A DNA stretch of 64,000 nucleotides from MGIIa-L3 sp038150305 (GTDB lineage Archaea > Thermoplasmatota > Poseidoniia > Poseidoniales > Poseidoniaceae), in NCBI GenBank assembly GCA_038150305.1, contig JAYOTG010000007.1, positions 1-64,000 of the forward strand. The letters run 5' to 3'. Shown in pieces: positions 1 to 8,681 of this stretch. Under the pieces are notes generated by a model. It searched no databases. It was given only the letters and a program-made list of their open reading frames with translations, and had not been told where the DNA came from. The stretch's first letter is position 1; every line of letters begins with the position of its first letter. The position numbers and the translations under genes are program-made.

Positions 1-3000
1 AGCATCGCGGAGTCACCCCAGTTGATGGAGGACACCAGGACAGAGGTGCCGTCGATGATGGCGCCCTTGTTGTGCAGCTTGTTCACGTTGTCACCTGTTG
101 ACATGATGACGGCGGCAACGTCGTGCCCTTGCGTGGCGTTCCAGTCTTCGTTGAGCAGGTCCACAACATCCTGCATGTCGTCGTCGAGATAGGCACCGTT
201 CAGGGCCACACGGAGGCGAACGCCCCGTTCGGCAGCATCATGCATCGCGTCGAGGAGTGGATTGTCGCCCCAGCCCCAGGTCCAGTCCATCTCAAGGTAC
301 TGGAGTGAGAGCAGGGCCTCGTTCTGAGCGGCATCGAGCATGCCGACCAGGCCAAGGATGCAGTCGTCAGGGCACGTCAGCACATCGCCGCTTGCTGTCC
401 CAGCTACGGCCTCAACTTCGCTGCCGCTGAGGGATTGCGGCGCGTCGAGGCTCCATCCAGTGGGCGTACCGGCGTTGGCAGGTCGAACGTAGACGCTCGC
501 AGCGTCGCGGTCCATCGCCAGCAATTCACCGAGCGTGGTGGCGAGTTCCGTGCTGTTCACCAAGAGGCCCCAGTCACGGTTGCCGGAGTCACCCGGTTGC
601 GGGGTGCTCGAGGACTTCCAGTTGCCTGAGCCGATCCAGACTTCCTCCGCATCGCGTACCGCCAACTTGGCGTGCATGAACGCGTAGGGGTCGTCGTCTT
701 CTGCGCCGAGGAGCAGCACCTCAACGCCAGCGTCAGTGAGCGCGGCGGCCACGCCATCAATGGCGCGGAGGTCCGAGGAGCTCCACCAAGAGTCGCCGGC
801 ATCCATGACCACACGCACATCGACGCCACGGTTGGACGCACGGATGAGCGCATGCACGAGGTTGGGCTCGTGGATCTGGTACACCTGCACTTCAAGCGAG
901 GTCTGGGCGCCGTCAATCCAGCGCACGAGGTCCAACAGGCCAGACTCAGGCGCGATGAGGGGCCGCATGTCGGTCAAGTCGGAGACCGTGCCGTCGACGC
1001 AGGGCGTGGCCGCGCCGAGGCGCGTCCAGCGGAGCTTCCAATCCTCTGCGGTATCTGTATCGGAGGTCTGACCGCAGCCGTCACCGCGCAGGTACACCAG
1101 ATGGTCCAGTCCCGTGAGCGGTGGGACGACAGAAACGCCGCTCCATCCGTCCACGTTGACCGGTCCATCGCCCCACACCACGGCATCGGCGATGGCACCA
1201 ATCGGAGTCAACAAACGGACGGCGCCGCCGCCGTCGTTGAGGAAGATGGCCGCGCTGAGGTGGTCGGTCATGTTGACGACCTCGCCGTCCCACAGGTCTG
1301 CGAGCCCGTTGGCGTCCGCACTGAGGGTCACCGAAGATCCGGGTTCGATGCGAAGGTCGCTGATGGTCGCTTGGAAGGCGTTGGTGGCGGAGGTCACCCG
1401 TTCGAGGATCCAACCGTCAAGCACTGCGGGCTTGGTGCCGGAGTTGCGTAATTCGAAGAATTCGACGTTCGTATCGTCCAGGCTGCCCGCGGGCATCAAG
1501 GCGGTGAAATGGAGGTCCTCTGGGCCCGCCATCTCCGTCGTGTCGGGTTCAGGTTGCCCAGGCGTGGCCCACGGGCTGAGCGTAGGCGTCAGCAAATCGA
1601 TGAAACTCCGGCATTGGATGGCCGATACGTCGCCGAGGTCGGCTTGCGAAGAACTCGAGGCGTCGGGGTCGTGCAGCACGACGGTGCCGAGCACGTCCGC
1701 TTGCTCTTCCAGCAGGATGAGGCCACGCTCGTTGGGCGCGAGCACGAAGCCCGTGGCGTTCGGCGTCCACCAGGTGTCCGCTCGGACGAACCATGAGCGC
1801 CCTTCAGCATCGACAAGCCGCCAGCGGCTGGCGTTGGTGTCGGCGCTTCCAACATTCATGACCTCGACCCACGTGCCTGCAGGCGTCCCATCGGGACAAC
1901 TCGGCATGACCTCCATCATCCGCAACACGTTGCCGTCCGTCCACGCCGGCCACACCGGGTTGACTTCACCAGGCGTGGGCCAAGCGCTGAGGTCCCAGCC
2001 CGGGCCAACGCCACGGTTCAGGCCGTCAGGGCCGGCTCCAGCGTGGCTGCTGTTGGCGAGGATGAGCGATTCACCCTCAGGGACCTCAAGCCAGCCGACT
2101 TCTTCCACGGCGCGTCCGTCGGGGGTCACCAAGGCCACGATGTCTTCGCTCGTCCCGTCCAAGGCAAGGTCGGCGCCGAGAGAAACGAGGGCCACCTCGC
2201 CGGGTGCCAGCGAGGTTGAGGTGGCCAGCGGAAGGTGCCCTGCCGCTATGGTGATCGAACGGCCGGGCGCCACGAAGCCCCAGCCGTCGAGGTCGACCGC
2301 TTCGTCGTCGTGGTTGATCAGCTCAATCCACGCCCCGTTGGGCCACGCCGCGTCGTCGTCGCCGGCCACGTCTGGCATCAGTTCGGAGAAGCGCAGCAGC
2401 GGGGCGTCTTCGGGGGCACTGCCGTTGGTCCCGGGCGTCGGCGTCGCTGTCGGAATCCACGGCGAGGTCGGGTCGCTGTCGCGCACCAGGCTGACGTCCA
2501 TCGTGGGGGCAGTAAACCAGTGGGCGGTGTCCACAAGGGCACCCGTCGCATCGACCAACCGAAGCACGTCGGTGAAGTTCCAGAAGCGATGGTCACCGGT
2601 CATGTGGATGAGGGCCCGTGCATCGGCGTCGAGCACCGTGCCTGAACCGCTGTGGACAAGGTTGCTCGTATCCACCGTCGTGACGTTGTCAAGGCCGCCT
2701 CGGATGCTCCAACCTGCGACGTCCACGGCGGTCGCTCCGGCGTTGTGGAGTTCGACCCACTCGGTGTCGCCCACCGCGCCGCCTTCATCGCCGGCGACGG
2801 GCAAGATTTCGTCGAAGCGTACGTCAGCGGCCAATCTGGTCAGGTTCGGAATGTGGTCGGGCTCGGCTTCGAAGGGCGTGGGATAGGCCGCCAGTCCCCA
2901 CGAGGTGTTGAGGACCTGTTGCAGGCCGAATCCTGGTTCTGCTCCGGTCCACTCCAGGCGCTGGGCGATGGTTTCGTTGGGCCAGAGCAGGTCGAGCTGC

Positions 3001-3845
3001 TCCACCGCGTTGTTGAGCATCGAGGTGCCGTTCATGGCGACGATGGCCCGCGTGCCGGCCGGCAACACCGTCGTCGTGCTTCCGTCCGCGAGGTAGGTGC
3101 TGTCACCGTCCACGCGAACCGAGTTGAGGGCGGCGTCGACGATGGTCCAGTCCGTCAAATCCACGCTTGACGTGCCTGGGTTGAGAATCTCGACCCACTC
3201 GCCGCCGGGCCACGTCGCGTTGTCGGCGCTGGGCCAAGGGTTCGGCATCACTTCGGTGATGTGGAAGGGGCCGGGGATGATCTCCAGCGTCGGAGTCTGG
3301 TTGTTGGCCTGGCCCGGTGTGGGAGCGTTGGTCGGCACGTAATCGTTGGTCGGTGTGGCCGCGTCACGTTCGTAACTGGTGCCGGAAGAAGATCCCGTCC
3401 ACGTGGCAAGGTGCTGGGAGAAGCCCTGCGTGTTGCGCAAATCGAGGCTGCGCGAGCCAGAATTGGCGAGGTAGAAGTCGGCTGCGCCGTTGCGCGCGAC
3501 CACGAGGTAATCGCCTGGCGCCATGGTGTAGGAGGCGCTGTCCGCCGCGTCGTAATCAACGATGCTCGCGGAGTCGAGGGTGAGCGTTTTGCCGCCCTCG
3601 TTGACCAAGGCCCAGTTGCGGACGTCGACGGAGGTGGACCCTTCGTTGACCAATTCGATCCACTCCCCGCCGGGGTAGGTGGCGTTGTCGTAGCCGGCGG
3701 GATTGGGAATCAGTTCGTTGATGCAGATCGGTCCAGCGCACACGTTGCTTCGGGCATCGGTTGCAGAGGCGGTCGTGAGCGCCAATCCACCGGTGCTCAG
3801 GAGGAGCAAAAGCACGAGTCCGGTCGCGAGCGAACGCTGGGCCAT
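1..3845 (-). CDS. Secreted phospholipase D-like protein with six lamin-tail-like modules (3' end outside window)
   Basis: The protein opens with a signal peptide (MAQRSLATGLVLLLLLSTGG, then LALTTASA) and continues for at least 1281 residues to the window edge. Six lamin-tail-like modules follow at about 150-residue spacing, each with a W-(I/V)-E-(L/I/V)-x-N strand; the key W (F in the last) lies near residues 62, 217, 363, 506, 659 and 797. From about residue 963 there is a phospholipase D superfamily domain with both HKD-type motifs: HAKLAVRD...GSGN starting at His1058 and HNKGAIID...SSINW starting at His1258. PLD enzymes cleave phosphodiesters through a covalent histidine intermediate and include both lipases and nucleases; which applies here is not visible. 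Lamin-tail domains are beta-sandwiches often found on secreted hydrolases and nucleases. The gene is the last of three on this strand, 41 bases after the TctA-like gene. The start at 3845 is supported by the signal peptide and a TATA-like GATATGG at -29 to -23. Any C-terminal anchor lies outside the window. Confidence 0.88.
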   Translation of the reverse strand, partial: MAQRSLATGLVLLLLLSTGGLALTTASATDARSNVCAGPICINELIPNPAGYDNATYPGGEWIELVNEGSTSVDVRNWALVNEGGKTLTLDSASIVDYDAADSASYTMAPGDYLVVARNGAADFYLANSGSRSLDLRNTQGFSQHLATWTGSSSGTSYERDAATPTNDYVPTNAPTPGQANNQTPTLEIIPGPFHITEVMPNPWPSADNATWPGGEWVEILNPGTSSVDLTDWTIVDAALNSVRVDGDSTYLADGSTTTVLPAGTRAIVAMNGTSMLNNAVEQLDLLWPNETIAQRLEWTGAEPGFGLQQVLNTSWGLAAYPTPFEAEPDHIPNLTRLAADVRFDEILPVAGDEGGAVGDTEWVELHNAGATAVDVAGWSIRGGLDNVTTVDTSNLVHSGSGTVLDADARALIHMTGDHRFWNFTDVLRLVDATGALVDTAHWFTAPTMDVSLVRDSDPTSPWIPTATPTPGTNGSAPEDAPLLRFSELMPDVAGDDDAAWPNGAWIELINHDDEAVDLDGWGFVAPGRSITIAAGHLPLATSTSLAPGEVALVSLGADLALDGTSEDIVALVTPDGRAVEEVGWLEVPEGESLILANSSHAGAGPDGLNRGVGPGWDLSAWPTPGEVNPVWPAWTDGNVLRMMEVMPSCPDGTPAGTWVEVMNVGSADTNASRWRLVDAEGRSWFVRADTWWTPNATGFVLAPNERGLILLEEQADVLGTVVLHDPDASSSSQADLGDVSAIQCRSFIDLLTPTLSPWATPGQPEPDTTEMAGPEDLHFTALMPAGSLDDTNVEFFELRNSGTKPAVLDGWILERVTSATNAFQATISDLRIEPGSSVTLSADANGLADLWDGEVVNMTDHLSAAIFLNDGGGAVRLLTPIGAIADAVVWGDGPVNVDGWSGVSVVPPLTGLDHLVYLRGDGCGQTSDTDTAEDWKLRWTRLGAATPCVDGTVSDLTDMRPLIAPESGLLDLVRWIDGAQTSLEVQVYQIHEPNLVHALIRASNRGVDVRVVMDAGDSWWSSSDLRAIDGVAAALTDAGVEVLLLGAEDDDPYAFMHAKLAVRDAEEVWIGSGNWKSSSTPQPGDSGNRDWGLLVNSTELATTLGELLAMDRDAASVYVRPANAGTPTGWSLDAPQSLSGSEVEAVAGTASGDVLTCPDDCILGLVGMLDAAQNEALLSLQYLEMDWTWGWGDNPLLDAMHDAAERGVRLRVALNGAYLDDDMQDVVDLLNEDWNATQGHDVAAVIMSTGDNVNKLHNKGAIIDGTSVLVSSINWGDSAM

Positions 3846-3867
3846 GGCTTGCAGGTATGCGCTTGGA

Positions 3868-3874
3868 CCATATC
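3868..3874 (-). promoter_or_regulatory. TATA-like element for the PLD/lamin-tail gene
   Basis: GATATGG lies exactly 29 to 23 bases before the ATG at 3845, the spacing seen at many starts in this window and expected of a TATA box on a leaderless transcript. The gene may therefore have its own promoter besides read-through from upstream. Confidence 0.45.
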
Positions 3875-3886
3875 CCTTCCTCTGAG

Positions 3887-5395
3887 TCAGATGAAACCGA
3901 ATGAATCGAAGCGTTGTGAGAAGGTGTAGATCATGATTGGGACGAGGATGATGCCCATCGCGTGGCTTCGACGAATCCCGATCCTCGGCGGCAGCAGTCC
4001 GATGAAGGTCCCCACGATGAGGACGCCAATGCCGATCCAACCGGTGGAAAACCAGACCAAAGCGGTCACGAAGACGATGACGCCGAGCACCATGTGACCC
4101 AGGGGAATGGTGGCGTGAAGCCTGAGCACGGCTTTGCCCACGTGGCGCATCATCGGCACCGCAACGAGCCCAGCCGCGACAGTGATGGTCAGCAAGCGTA
4201 TGAAGTCGGAAGTGGGCTCGACGGCGCTCCATGTTTCCACGGGATACATCATTTTCAGCGCCAAGGTCGCACCGGACCTCGAGCGGCCGATGATGTACAG
4301 GAAACCGAGCACCATCACGGTCACGGCGGTGTTGACCGCGGACAGGATGGCGATGATCTCCAAGTCTTGACGGGTTTGTGGCCCTTCGCCGTCGCCTTCG
4401 GCCTCCTCCAACGCGATAGCGAGCAATTCGTCGTCGCTCATGTCGATGAGTTTCCGCGTCTCCCAATCCATGCCAGGGCCGGTGCCGCCTTTGAGCCGGG
4501 CCGACACGTTCCGTCCACCCATCACCAACACGGTCGCCTGGCTTGCCGTCATGCCGGGTAGCACGCCCATGCAGGCGCCGGCGACGCTGGACCAGAAACA
4601 GGGCGAAATCAGCGGCTTGGCGTCCGGGAGCGTCCAATTTTCACGCTGCGGTGGCAGGTGTGACGTGGTCGTGTAGATGTCGAGCAGGTTGGCGATGCCA
4701 AACAATCCGGCCAAGCTTGGCAAGAGGAGCGAAGCATCGGGCATACCCACAGGCGAGGTCGCGGGCAATTCGAAGACCGCCCAGCCGTACATGCCGGCGA
4801 GCAGGAAGAAGGCGGTGGCGGTCAGGAAGCCGGCGATGCGGCTGCTCTCGCCAAGGTAGCCACGGGTCATACGCTGAATCTGGTCGGGCCAGTCGAGCCG
4901 CGTGGTTTCCGTGGCCAGCAGCAGCAGCGAAATCGTCAGCAGCACGAAGGGTAGGATGGAGCGTAGGCCGTCGTAGAGCCCGAGTTCTGGACCAAAGGCG
5001 ACGCGAGCCACGATGATGAGCGGCAGCGAGAGCAGCATGCCGAGCTGCGAGCCTCGCGCAGACCACGCCACGCCACGGGTGGCGTGCCCGGTCAGGAGCA
5101 TGCGGTGGCCGGGCAAAAGGGACAGCGCAGTGTCACCGTCCGGCGCCCCGATCAAGGCCGAGGGAATGTAGTTCAGGAAGGTGTGGACCGTTCCGGTCGA
5201 GACGATGATGGCCGCCACGGCGTAGAGGGGAATGCCCAGTTCGAGCAAAGCGGGTGAGAGCGCCAGCAAAATCAGCGCCACGTTGTTCACGTGGAAACCG
5301 GGAATGAGGCCGGTGAGCGTACCGAGCAGGATGCCGATGATGAGGGCCGCAAGCGACCACGACAAGGTGCTCAGGTACAACTCGAGCATGCTCAA
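3887..5395 (-). CDS. TctA-family (COG1784-like) membrane permease
   Basis: A 502-residue polytopic membrane protein with about ten to twelve hydrophobic segments. The N-terminal GTLTGLIPGFHVN at residues 25-37 and the later GVLPGMTASQATVL match the pair of Gly/Pro loop motifs of the two TctA half-repeats; the FHVN form is typical of the archaeal COG1784 branch. TctA proteins are the large membrane subunit of tripartite tricarboxylate transporters, but no TctB or TctC (binding protein) gene is present nearby, and the substrate of the archaeal branch is not established. An acidic cytosolic insert (near EEAEGDGEGPQT) sits mid-protein. The start codon overlaps the stop of the upstream OB-fold gene by four bases (ATGA), so the two are probably translationally coupled, and the PLD/lamin-tail gene follows after 41 bases. 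The operon points to uptake or export linked to extracellular material, which is inference. Confidence 0.82.
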   Translation of the reverse strand: MSMLELYLSTLSWSLAALIIGILLGTLTGLIPGFHVNNVALILLALSPALLELGIPLYAVAAIIVSTGTVHTFLNYIPSALIGAPDGDTALSLLPGHRMLLTGHATRGVAWSARGSQLGMLLSLPLIIVARVAFGPELGLYDGLRSILPFVLLTISLLLLATETTRLDWPDQIQRMTRGYLGESSRIAGFLTATAFFLLAGMYGWAVFELPATSPVGMPDASLLLPSLAGLFGIANLLDIYTTTSHLPPQRENWTLPDAKPLISPCFWSSVAGACMGVLPGMTASQATVLVMGGRNVSARLKGGTGPGMDWETRKLIDMSDDELLAIALEEAEGDGEGPQTRQDLEIIAILSAVNTAVTVMVLGFLYIIGRSRSGATLALKMMYPVETWSAVEPTSDFIRLLTITVAAGLVAVPMMRHVGKAVLRLHATIPLGHMVLGVIVFVTALVWFSTGWIGIGVLIVGTFIGLLPPRIGIRRSHAMGIILVPIMIYTFSQRFDSFGFI

Positions 5396-7107
5396 GCCTC
5401 CGTGAGTTCCTGACGGTCGTCAACGCCGTCGTCGTTGCTGTCCTCGTTGTCAGGACTCGTGCCGAGCACGGTCTCAAGGCCGTCTGCAAGCCCGTCCCCA
5501 TCGCGATCGCTGACGTCGGCCGCCGTGAGCGCATAGGTCATGGAGAGGCCGTTTTCCGAGGGAATTTGGGACCAACGTCCGATGAAGCGGAGCGTGGTGT
5601 TGGCGTGGAATTCGTCAAGGGCGATGCTCGAGGCCAGCGGCTCGAGGGCAATGGAACGGTCGCCTCCGGCTTCGTGCAAGCGGTAGCCGCCGCTGTCGTC
5701 CGGCGTCAGGATGCCGCTGAGGGCCACCTGCATGTCTCGGCTGTAGCTCCACTGTTGTGCGCCATCGTCCCACAGCAACTGGACGGGGTCTGGCGCGTCA
5801 CCGTCAAGGGTCATCTCGTGCACCATCAGGCGTGCTCGCATGGCCGCGCCGTCCCACGCCACGCTAACGTTCGCGACGATGGCTTGGCCGGCTTCGATCC
5901 AATCCGAACGCGGTCCGGGCACGGTCGCGCTGACGGTGCGCCACCCGGGGCGGTAGGACGCAGAATCCGCAAGTGAGGTGCTTGAATCCTCCACGCCGGG
6001 AGCGATGGCGTAGCGGGCGTAAATGCGGACCGTGAAACGTTCCCCGCTTTCGATGAGGTCGTTTGGAGCCACTTCGAGCATCCCAAGGAGGTCGGCCATC
6101 TGGGTGGGGACGATCAGGTCGAGGTCGTCCGACGTGCTGGCGTCGAGGCACCATGCTCCCTTGGAGGTGGACCAGACCAAGCGACCGGCGGCGGTCGTGG
6201 TCGTGTTGACCAAGGCCGTCGCTGCTTCTTCGTCCCCTTCTCCTGGAATGAAGCAGACCTTGACGCCGTCGTGGGTGAGGTACAGGTCGCCGTCCTCTTG
6301 GATGAGGTCACCCGAGAGGCGCACAATGGACCCACTGCGGTAGGACCAGGAGCCGGGATCGTCCCAATCGAGGGTATCCACCGCCGGGGTGTGGCTCTCG
6401 TCCACGCGGACTTCGGGTCCGGTCACGTGGAAGGCCCACACCAGGTCCGAAGCGTCGTACTGCAGGAGGCCGTCCACCTGAATGCGCGCGCCGTTCTCAA
6501 TCCAGCGGCCGGGAGCCGAGGTGATGATGAGTTTCATGTGATGTTCTGCGTTGCTGTAGGTCGGGTGGTCGTTGAGCATGGCCGACGTCCAACTGGCGTC
6601 CGGCGGCACCGCTTCACCGATGTATCCCGTCAGGCGCAGAACGCGGTCGCTGTGGTTGCTCGGGTCGGCAGCGACTTCGGCCAGCGAGGTCATCACCACC
6701 TCCGGCAGATCAGCCTGGTTCCAACTCACGGCCCCGGAGCCGAGGGCCTGCATGTAGATCCGGCCGTCCCACTCAATCACGTCGCCCGTGGCAGTGACCT
6801 TGGTTCCGATGGGCGGCAGGTCGGTGGCGCGGTACCAGCGCAGCTCGACGACGCCGGTGTCGTCCTCGATGATAATGTCCACCCGGTTTTCGCCCGTCCC
6901 GTACGGGTCCTTCATCCACGTCGTTAGGGTGCCTTCGACACGAACGACTTCGTTGGTGTGCTCAATCAGGTTGCCGATCTCAACAACATCAGGTTCCCGC
7001 ATGACGGCATAGGCGTTCATGCCAGCCACGAGCAAAATCGCGACGCCGAACATCGCCCACAATCGCTGCCCCATCACGAGGTCGGGGGTCGGGCTGGGTT
7101 CCACCAT
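5392..7107 (-). CDS. Membrane-anchored multi-OB-fold protein with C-terminal calcium-binding-like repeat
   Basis: About 571 residues from the ATG at 7107. A single N-terminal hydrophobic segment (LWAMFGVAILLVAGMNAYAV) acts as signal anchor, placing the rest outside the cell. The first ectodomain module (VVRVEGTLTTW ... DTGVVELRWY ... VTATGDVIEWDGRIYM) has the strand pattern of a tRNA_anti/helicase-type OB fold. A second (VLRLTGYIGE ... IQVDGLLQYD) and probably a third (IVRLSGDLIQEDGDLYL) follow. The C-terminus (DRDGDGLADGLETVLGTSPD, then a second Asp-rich turn) is a thrombospondin-3/EF-like calcium motif. OB folds bind nucleic acids or oligosaccharides; an extracellular one beside a secreted PLD protein suggests polymer capture, but this is inference. 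Start choice is uncertain: an upstream ATG at 7227 would run into the divergent HD gene, and an internal ATG at 7074 just before the anchor is possible. The stop overlaps the permease start by four bases. Confidence 0.8.
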   Translation of the reverse strand: MVEPSPTPDLVMGQRLWAMFGVAILLVAGMNAYAVMREPDVVEIGNLIEHTNEVVRVEGTLTTWMKDPYGTGENRVDIIIEDDTGVVELRWYRATDLPPIGTKVTATGDVIEWDGRIYMQALGSGAVSWNQADLPEVVMTSLAEVAADPSNHSDRVLRLTGYIGEAVPPDASWTSAMLNDHPTYSNAEHHMKLIITSAPGRWIENGARIQVDGLLQYDASDLVWAFHVTGPEVRVDESHTPAVDTLDWDDPGSWSYRSGSIVRLSGDLIQEDGDLYLTHDGVKVCFIPGEGDEEAATALVNTTTTAAGRLVWSTSKGAWCLDASTSDDLDLIVPTQMADLLGMLEVAPNDLIESGERFTVRIYARYAIAPGVEDSSTSLADSASYRPGWRTVSATVPGPRSDWIEAGQAIVANVSVAWDGAAMRARLMVHEMTLDGDAPDPVQLLWDDGAQQWSYSRDMQVALSGILTPDDSGGYRLHEAGGDRSIALEPLASSIALDEFHANTTLRFIGRWSQIPSENGLSMTYALTAADVSDRDGDGLADGLETVLGTSPDNEDSNDDGVDDRQELTEA

Positions 7108-7171
7108 GGTCACCGCTTGAGCGGACGGCGGAAGAGCGTTCCTCCCGTCTCCATCCTTCGAAGGTGAGGGG

Positions 7172-7178
7172 TTGATGA
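7172..7178 (+). promoter_or_regulatory. TATA-like element for the HD phosphohydrolase gene
   Basis: TTGATGA lies 30 to 24 bases before the ATG at 7202 and resembles TTGATGT at the same distance before the gene starting at 12840. It overlaps alternative in-frame start codons (TTG 7172, ATG 7175), the second of which has a possible Shine-Dalgarno GGTGA at 7163-7167. Confidence 0.35.
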
Positions 7179-7201
7179 AGACTGGCGCGTCCCAACACAC
7201 G

Positions 7202-8506
7202 ATGACGGGGCCTCCCGACCGGGTCATCCGAGACGAAGTGCACCGGGACGTCTTGGTACCGGCGGCTCATGCGTCCATTTTGGACACCCGCGAATTCCAG
7301 CGCCTGCGCTACGTGAAGCAACTCGCGACCTGCGAGTTCGTGTTCCCGAGCGCCACCCACAACCGCTTCGCGCACTCGCTTGGCGCCTACCACCTGGCAG
7401 GCCGCCTCCTCGGCGCACTTGAGGAAGCACATCCTGGGCGCATTGACCCACAGGACGGAGAATTGGTGCAATTGGCGGCCTTGCTCCATGACGTGGGCCA
7501 CCCACCCTTCTCGCACCTGCTCGAAACCCCGGAGGTCTTCGCCACCTTCCGCCACCACGAATCGTGGGGCAGGGAGATGCTCACTTCGGAAACGACAGAG
7601 GTTGGGGCTGCGGTCCGCAACGTCCTCGGGACCGCTCGATTCGAGCGGTTGTTGGCCCTGCTCGACGGCGCTCAGGAGCACGACGGCGTCCCCATTCCCA
7701 AGGTGCTCAAAGAAATCGTGTCCAGTCAGTTGGACGTCGATCGCATGGACTACCTCGTGCGCGATCAAGCGAACACGGGGGCCCAAATCGGCGGTTTTGA
7801 CATCGACCGCGTGATGCGCGCCCTGCGCATTGCGCCCGAGGGCGGGCTTCACGTCAAGCGATGGGGCTTGCCCGCCATCGAAGCCTACCTTGTGACGCGA
7901 TACCACATGTACCTCCAGGTGTATTTCCACAAGGTCAACATGCTCACGCAGACCTATTTGGTGCGGATGCTGTCAAGGGCGCGAAGCCTTGCTCAGGAGG
8001 GCAACTTGGCCCTTTCACCTGCGCTGACGTCGATGTTGCTGGACGAGGCACTCGATGCCTCGACCTACGCTTCGCTGCACGATGCGCACGTCCTGGTCGA
8101 ATTGCCCGCGTGGGCCGATCATGCCGATTCCGCGCTTTCTGCGGACGCCACACGGCTGCTTTCTCGTCGTGATTACCACAAGTCCCTACGCATCAGGGAC
8201 CTGACGGGAGAAAACGTCGAGACGGTCCAGGAAGACCTTGCAGCCCTCCTGATTGAAGCAGGGGGGAGCCCCGACCACGACCTCATCGTGGCTGCGGTGC
8301 GCAAGCGGGGATACCTGCCCTACATGCAGGGGATTTTGCTTGAAGACGGTCGCGACGTGGCCGAGCATTCACCGATCGTTCGTGCGCTCAGCGAAGCGGC
8401 CGACCGCGTGCTTGTCTTCGTCCCGGAAAGCGTTCGTGACGCGGCTGAGGCGCTGGTGCGTGAACGCGTCAAACCGGAACAGGCCTCGCTGGACCGCTTC
8501 ATGTGA
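7202..8506 (+). CDS. HD superfamily phosphohydrolase (COG1078/dGTPase-like)
   Basis: A 434-residue cytosolic protein with the full signature of the COG1078 HD family, relatives of dNTP triphosphohydrolases such as SAMHD1 and bacterial dGTPases. Near the N-terminus it has VIRDEVH and QRLRYVKQLATCEFVFPSA, then THNRFAHSLGAYH, giving the first metal-ligand histidine. LLHDVGHPPFSHLLE supplies the HD pair, and SQLDVDRMDYLVRD supplies the late aspartate. The family hydrolyses (deoxy)nucleoside triphosphates or related phosphate esters; the substrate here is unknown. The length fits the family. I chose ATG 7202 because VIRDxVH normally lies within the first 15 residues and because of the TATA-like element at 7172; ATG 7175 with a GGTGA 7 bases upstream is the alternative. 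The gene is divergent from the OB-fold gene and is followed by a tRNA gene. Confidence 0.9.
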   Translation: MTGPPDRVIRDEVHRDVLVPAAHASILDTREFQRLRYVKQLATCEFVFPSATHNRFAHSLGAYHLAGRLLGALEEAHPGRIDPQDGELVQLAALLHDVGHPPFSHLLETPEVFATFRHHESWGREMLTSETTEVGAAVRNVLGTARFERLLALLDGAQEHDGVPIPKVLKEIVSSQLDVDRMDYLVRDQANTGAQIGGFDIDRVMRALRIAPEGGLHVKRWGLPAIEAYLVTRYHMYLQVYFHKVNMLTQTYLVRMLSRARSLAQEGNLALSPALTSMLLDEALDASTYASLHDAHVLVELPAWADHADSALSADATRLLSRRDYHKSLRIRDLTGENVETVQEDLAALLIEAGGSPDHDLIVAAVRKRGYLPYMQGILLEDGRDVAEHSPIVRALSEAADRVLVFVPESVRDAAEALVRERVKPEQASLDRFM

Positions 8507-8543
8507 GCGGCAACCTCATGGTTCTGAGCCATCAGGAAGGAAT

Positions 8544-8617
8544 GGACCCGTAGCTCAGACGGGTAGAGCACCCGGCTCATAACCGGGAGGTCAGGGGTTC
8601 GATGCCCTTCGGGTCCA
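8544..8617 (+). tRNA. tRNA-Met (anticodon CAT, elongator type)
   Basis: A 74-base cloverleaf can be folded by eye. The acceptor stem is GGACCCG/CGGGTCC with discriminator A, the D stem is GCTC/GAGC, the anticodon stem is CCCGG/CCGGG around CTCATAA, and the T arm is AGGGG-TTCGATG-CCCTT. The anticodon-stem sequence is that of archaeal elongator tRNA-Met. It lacks the three consecutive G:C pairs next to the loop that mark the initiator. A tRNA-Ile2 (lysidine/agmatidine-type CAT) is less likely. CCA is not encoded and no intron is seen. Confidence 0.93.
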
Positions 8618-8681
8618 TTTCCTCGCAGTAAGACGACATGGTTATGAGGGTCCGGATGGACGGGGAGGTGTAGGTGTCCGC

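Noticed and set aside
1114..2886. 590-residue plus-strand frame opposite the lamin-tail/PLD gene
   Set aside because: Ser/Pro/Arg-rich low-complexity shadow; the minus strand has a signal peptide and six recurring modules.
8544..8617. tRNA-Met as initiator or tRNA-Ile2
   Set aside because: The anticodon stem lacks the initiator GGG/CCC pairs and matches archaeal elongator tRNA-Met; Ile2 cannot be excluded fully but fits less well.
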